From positions 1,258,501 through 1,322,500 of the forward strand of contig CM051029.1 of the NCBI GenBank assembly GCA_027627225.1: a DNA stretch of 64,000 nt. The letters are read 5' to 3'. The translations under genes and the position numbers were made by a program. The number at the start of each line of letters is the position of its first letter. Positions within the stretch are counted from its first letter, which is position 1. This DNA comes from Congeria kusceri. Taxonomy: Eukaryota > Mollusca > Bivalvia > Myida > Dreissenidae. Shown here in pieces: positions 61,196-64,000 of this stretch. The notes under the pieces were generated by a model, which was not told the DNA's origin, made no database searches, and saw nothing but the letters and a program-made list of their open reading frames with translations.

Positions 61196-61510
61196 CATCC
61201 TGCATTCATCAATATGCCGAGACAGCAGATAAAGATGTGCAATTGGAGTTCAATCTTAATTGGAGTAACACAGACAAAGGAAAGGTAGTGTGTTACAAAG
61301 GACAAACAAAGATAGGGGAATGCATGTGTGTGTTTGCTGCCGCATGTGCAGGCTTAACGTCAGTTGATGGCGCCTACATTACGTCTTCAAATGGAAACCT
61401 AACATCTGTATACATTACTATAATAGCATTTAATGAAACAACAACTGGAGAATTCAGCCGTTCCAAGCAGGACAGCAGTCCGCAACAGTCGATATGCATT
61501 CACAGCTCAG
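61196..61510 (+). CDS. Lone Ig-V-like exon
   Basis: 315 bases, TTCAG acceptor after a T-rich tract, GTTTGT donor, phase 1-1, open. Reads VQLEFNLNWSN, KGKVVCYKGQTKIGECMCVF, then LTSVYITIIAFNETTTGEFS and QQSICIHSS. It aligns along its length with the exon at 52,314-52,625. Where that one has GSYSCYN this has GEFSRSK, so the canonical second Cys is moved or lost. Its signal and membrane exons are not in view, so it may belong to a gene continuing beyond the window, or be an orphan. Confidence 0.7.
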
Positions 61511-64000
61511 GTTTGTGTGTATATGTGTGTACGTGTGGGGTTAGGGGCGTGTTTGTGTGGGTTTGTGTGCGTGCGGCTTTAATTTTAAATGATCATTGAC
61601 TCGGTTTGTATTTTTATCGATAAACGTGTACACGTAAGATAGTCCATGAATGAAATATGCAGTAGATTACCTCAAACAATTATCGGGGGAGCCAATCGTG
61701 GTAAGGTCAATAATTTGGAACATATCCGTACAGATTGTGTTGTGTATAACGCAGTTCATGAAGACAGAGCTGTTAATAAATAATTTACAGCAAAAACTGT
61801 GGAAACGGTAGTGAGACCGGTTCGATTGTTTTCACAGGTTTTCTTAACATTTCACTTTTTTAAATTAGTGTATATGACAAAAAAATAATTTAAATTTGCT
61901 CGTAAAATACAAACGCGCATACCAAAGGTAATTTACAGTAAATAATAGTATACAGTATGGTTAGAAGTACAGTAATAAAGGAAAAGTGACACTGAATTCG
62001 TCTTCGATCATCGACAGTTTGTGGATAACTGTTGTGACATTCCTGAATACTGCACATATACAATATTTCATAACCGCCTTTTATACAATATTGCCTTGGC
62101 CAAATGAATTCGCAAATATTGGTAGACGCCACACTAACAAACACATTGAACCGTATAGTAAGAGAGTGTGGCACTTTAATTAGTAGGCATTCTGCTTATA
62201 ATATTTTGATATGTATTTCCATTGTTACAGCATTATGTGTTACAAACAGTCTAATATGAAGACCACATAGTATTGATTTAGCAAATCATGCGCGAAAATG
62301 AAATTAACAGTTAAATCTAGATACCATTGATAAATGTACACATTTGCAATTTGGTCAAACTCGATATTAAGTGTAATACCAGAGCCCTATTAAATATCTG
62401 TGTATCTAAATAAACTTTGTAAAAAATCTGCCTTAAATTGAGTCTCCAACATTCAAATTGCGAATGAATTCATAGCATGTGTATAAACATATCATATTAA
62501 GGTAGAAAGCCCCTAATGGGACTTTTTTCAGACCTTGACTTTTTTATTATCTTTGATCATGCAATCTATTTTATGAGACTTAACTGTGAAATATAAACAA
62601 AATCTAACCACACATTTTTTGACAAAAATTCGATTTTTGTTATAACCCCCGAATTTTCTACTTCAACCTAAAGTTTTGATGGGGTACACTTACAAAAATG
62701 ACTGACATATTGTCAAAATGAATTTAATTCATTCCTGATTAACTTTAATTTATACGGTATTGATGTAATTTATGAAAAAGTCTAACAAAAATAAGTACTA
62801 AAGTTGACCAACAATACTAAGACATTAAATTTGGCTAAGCATATGGTAAAATACAACATATTTCATTACAGTAAAAATACGCCTAACACCAATTTTGGTT
62901 TTTACTTTTATTTCATAGTAAGTTAAAATCAGTAATACCAAAATATGATATAACCATATCTGAGAGGAAAAAGGTATAAATTGACATAGGTTCATCACAA
63001 AAATCTCAAGGTATAACGTTTGGAGTGAAGCAATCCTATGTTATTAAAAAACAAGAAAATTATGAAAAATAAGACAAGTAAAAAAGCAAATATTTTCCGT
63101 CTATGTTAAACTATTGTTTTCTCTTCTAATTATAATCTAATAGCAGTATCGTTATTAAATGAATTATTTTTGCATTAATGTTAAAGGAATAGTGTTTTAT
63201 GTATTTATTTTAGATACAAATGTAACTAGCTGAGGTTCACATGTCCTTTTGTTACCAAATTCAGACAAATAATAAACATTTTGTATTAGTGTGTGTTTCA
63301 AGAAATTCAATTTACATTTTCATTACATTGGGTTAACAAGAAGTTCAAACAACTGGCAAATCTTTGCGATAACTTCATCAATACTCTTCTTGGAGCTTGT
63401 GACTATTGGTAACATTTCACTGTGTTTGGATAAAAAGGTATCTCTTAGACCATTCTCATCATTTCGCCGATACATAATTTTCATATGTTTTTAACAGCGG
63501 TAGATCTCGTCAAATTTCCTCAGTGGAACACGTCCAAGTTTACACAATGAACAGTATTTTAAATTATCCAACAGAACGACAAACTCGATCACCCGACGTC
63601 CCGCTCTCTACCCATCTCGACTGACTATTTTCCAAGTTTTTGGTGTGAATGAATGTTATTTCACAACAAGGTGCTTCACGCAGGTATGTTTTTATATACG
63701 AATAATTATGTTCAATAATACTAATACTCCTTGGACGTGTATTTATAACTATTTTAACTTTAGTGTAATGAATACGCCAGACATATCGCGAAAATGTCAA
63801 GATTAAATGTAAACAGAAATTTCCAACAATGACGTCAATTGAAGGTATTTCCCATGCCAGAGTACCTTGTTTTTCCTCAAATTACATGTTTACTTTCATC
63901 TTTAAACACAAATAAGCATTTATTTCACACATTTAACTGAAAATGACTCAACATTTAAAAAGTAATATTTATTTCAAGAAAATAATTTCTGTTGCGGATC
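61511..64000. other. Non-coding interval to window end
   Basis: AT-rich; GT-rich just after the donor (61,511-61,570). I recognise no further Ig, transmembrane or tail exon on the plus strand. Confidence 0.4.

Overview
This window is AT-rich animal nuclear DNA. It has short exons with GT/AG borders, long introns, many microsatellites and decayed non-LTR retrotransposons. The protein families (large Ig-domain arrays fused to receptor tyrosine phosphatases) and the repeat style suggest an invertebrate, most likely a bivalve mollusc. The organism is inferred, not proven.

Region 1 (about 2.2-6.8 kb, plus strand) holds nine consecutive Ig-domain exons (A1-A9). Each complete one is bounded by phase-1 introns. 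A5 has a one-base frameshift and A9 is cut off mid-domain. A 5'-truncated LINE with a TTCTG tail follows (about 7.4-9.3 kb), then the 3' end of a second LINE on the minus strand (9.8-10.6 kb) and a tyrosine-recombinase-like fragment (11.0-11.4 kb).

Region 2 (12.2-41.8 kb, plus strand) is a receptor-type protein tyrosine phosphatase locus. A signal-peptide exon lies at 12.23 kb. After an 11 kb repeat-rich gap comes a second Ig array (23.76-27.9 kb), whose exons match A2-A9 one for one in order and length. Then come a fibronectin III exon, a transmembrane exon, a juxtamembrane exon, and PTP domains D1 and D2 ending at 41,830. The D1 signature HCSTGVGRTG is still readable across an intron. The locus nevertheless carries about a dozen disablements: nonsense codons, frameshifts, a lost acceptor and a lost donor. 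I therefore call it a pseudogene, with collapsed or noisy assembly as the main alternative.

Region 3 (46-61.5 kb) holds relatives of the same Ig family, mostly on the opposite strand. A compact four-exon minus-strand gene (52,792 to 46,020) reads open throughout and encodes a predicted 207-residue protein: signal peptide, one Ig-V-like domain, transmembrane helix and short acidic/basic tail. Upstream on the same strand are another signal-peptide exon (58.67 kb), an Ig exon related to A1 (57.35-57.68 kb) and a 36-base linker exon. All are phase 1, so they could splice onto the 52.6 kb exon or belong to a separate gene. A lone plus-strand Ig-V-like exon lies at 61.2-61.5 kb beside a pentanucleotide array.

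Together the window looks like part of a recombining cluster of Ig-domain surface receptors: RPTP-type long forms (broken here) and short single-Ig forms (intact here), with interchangeable phase-1 exons. The rest is intron, microsatellite or unassigned AT-rich sequence.
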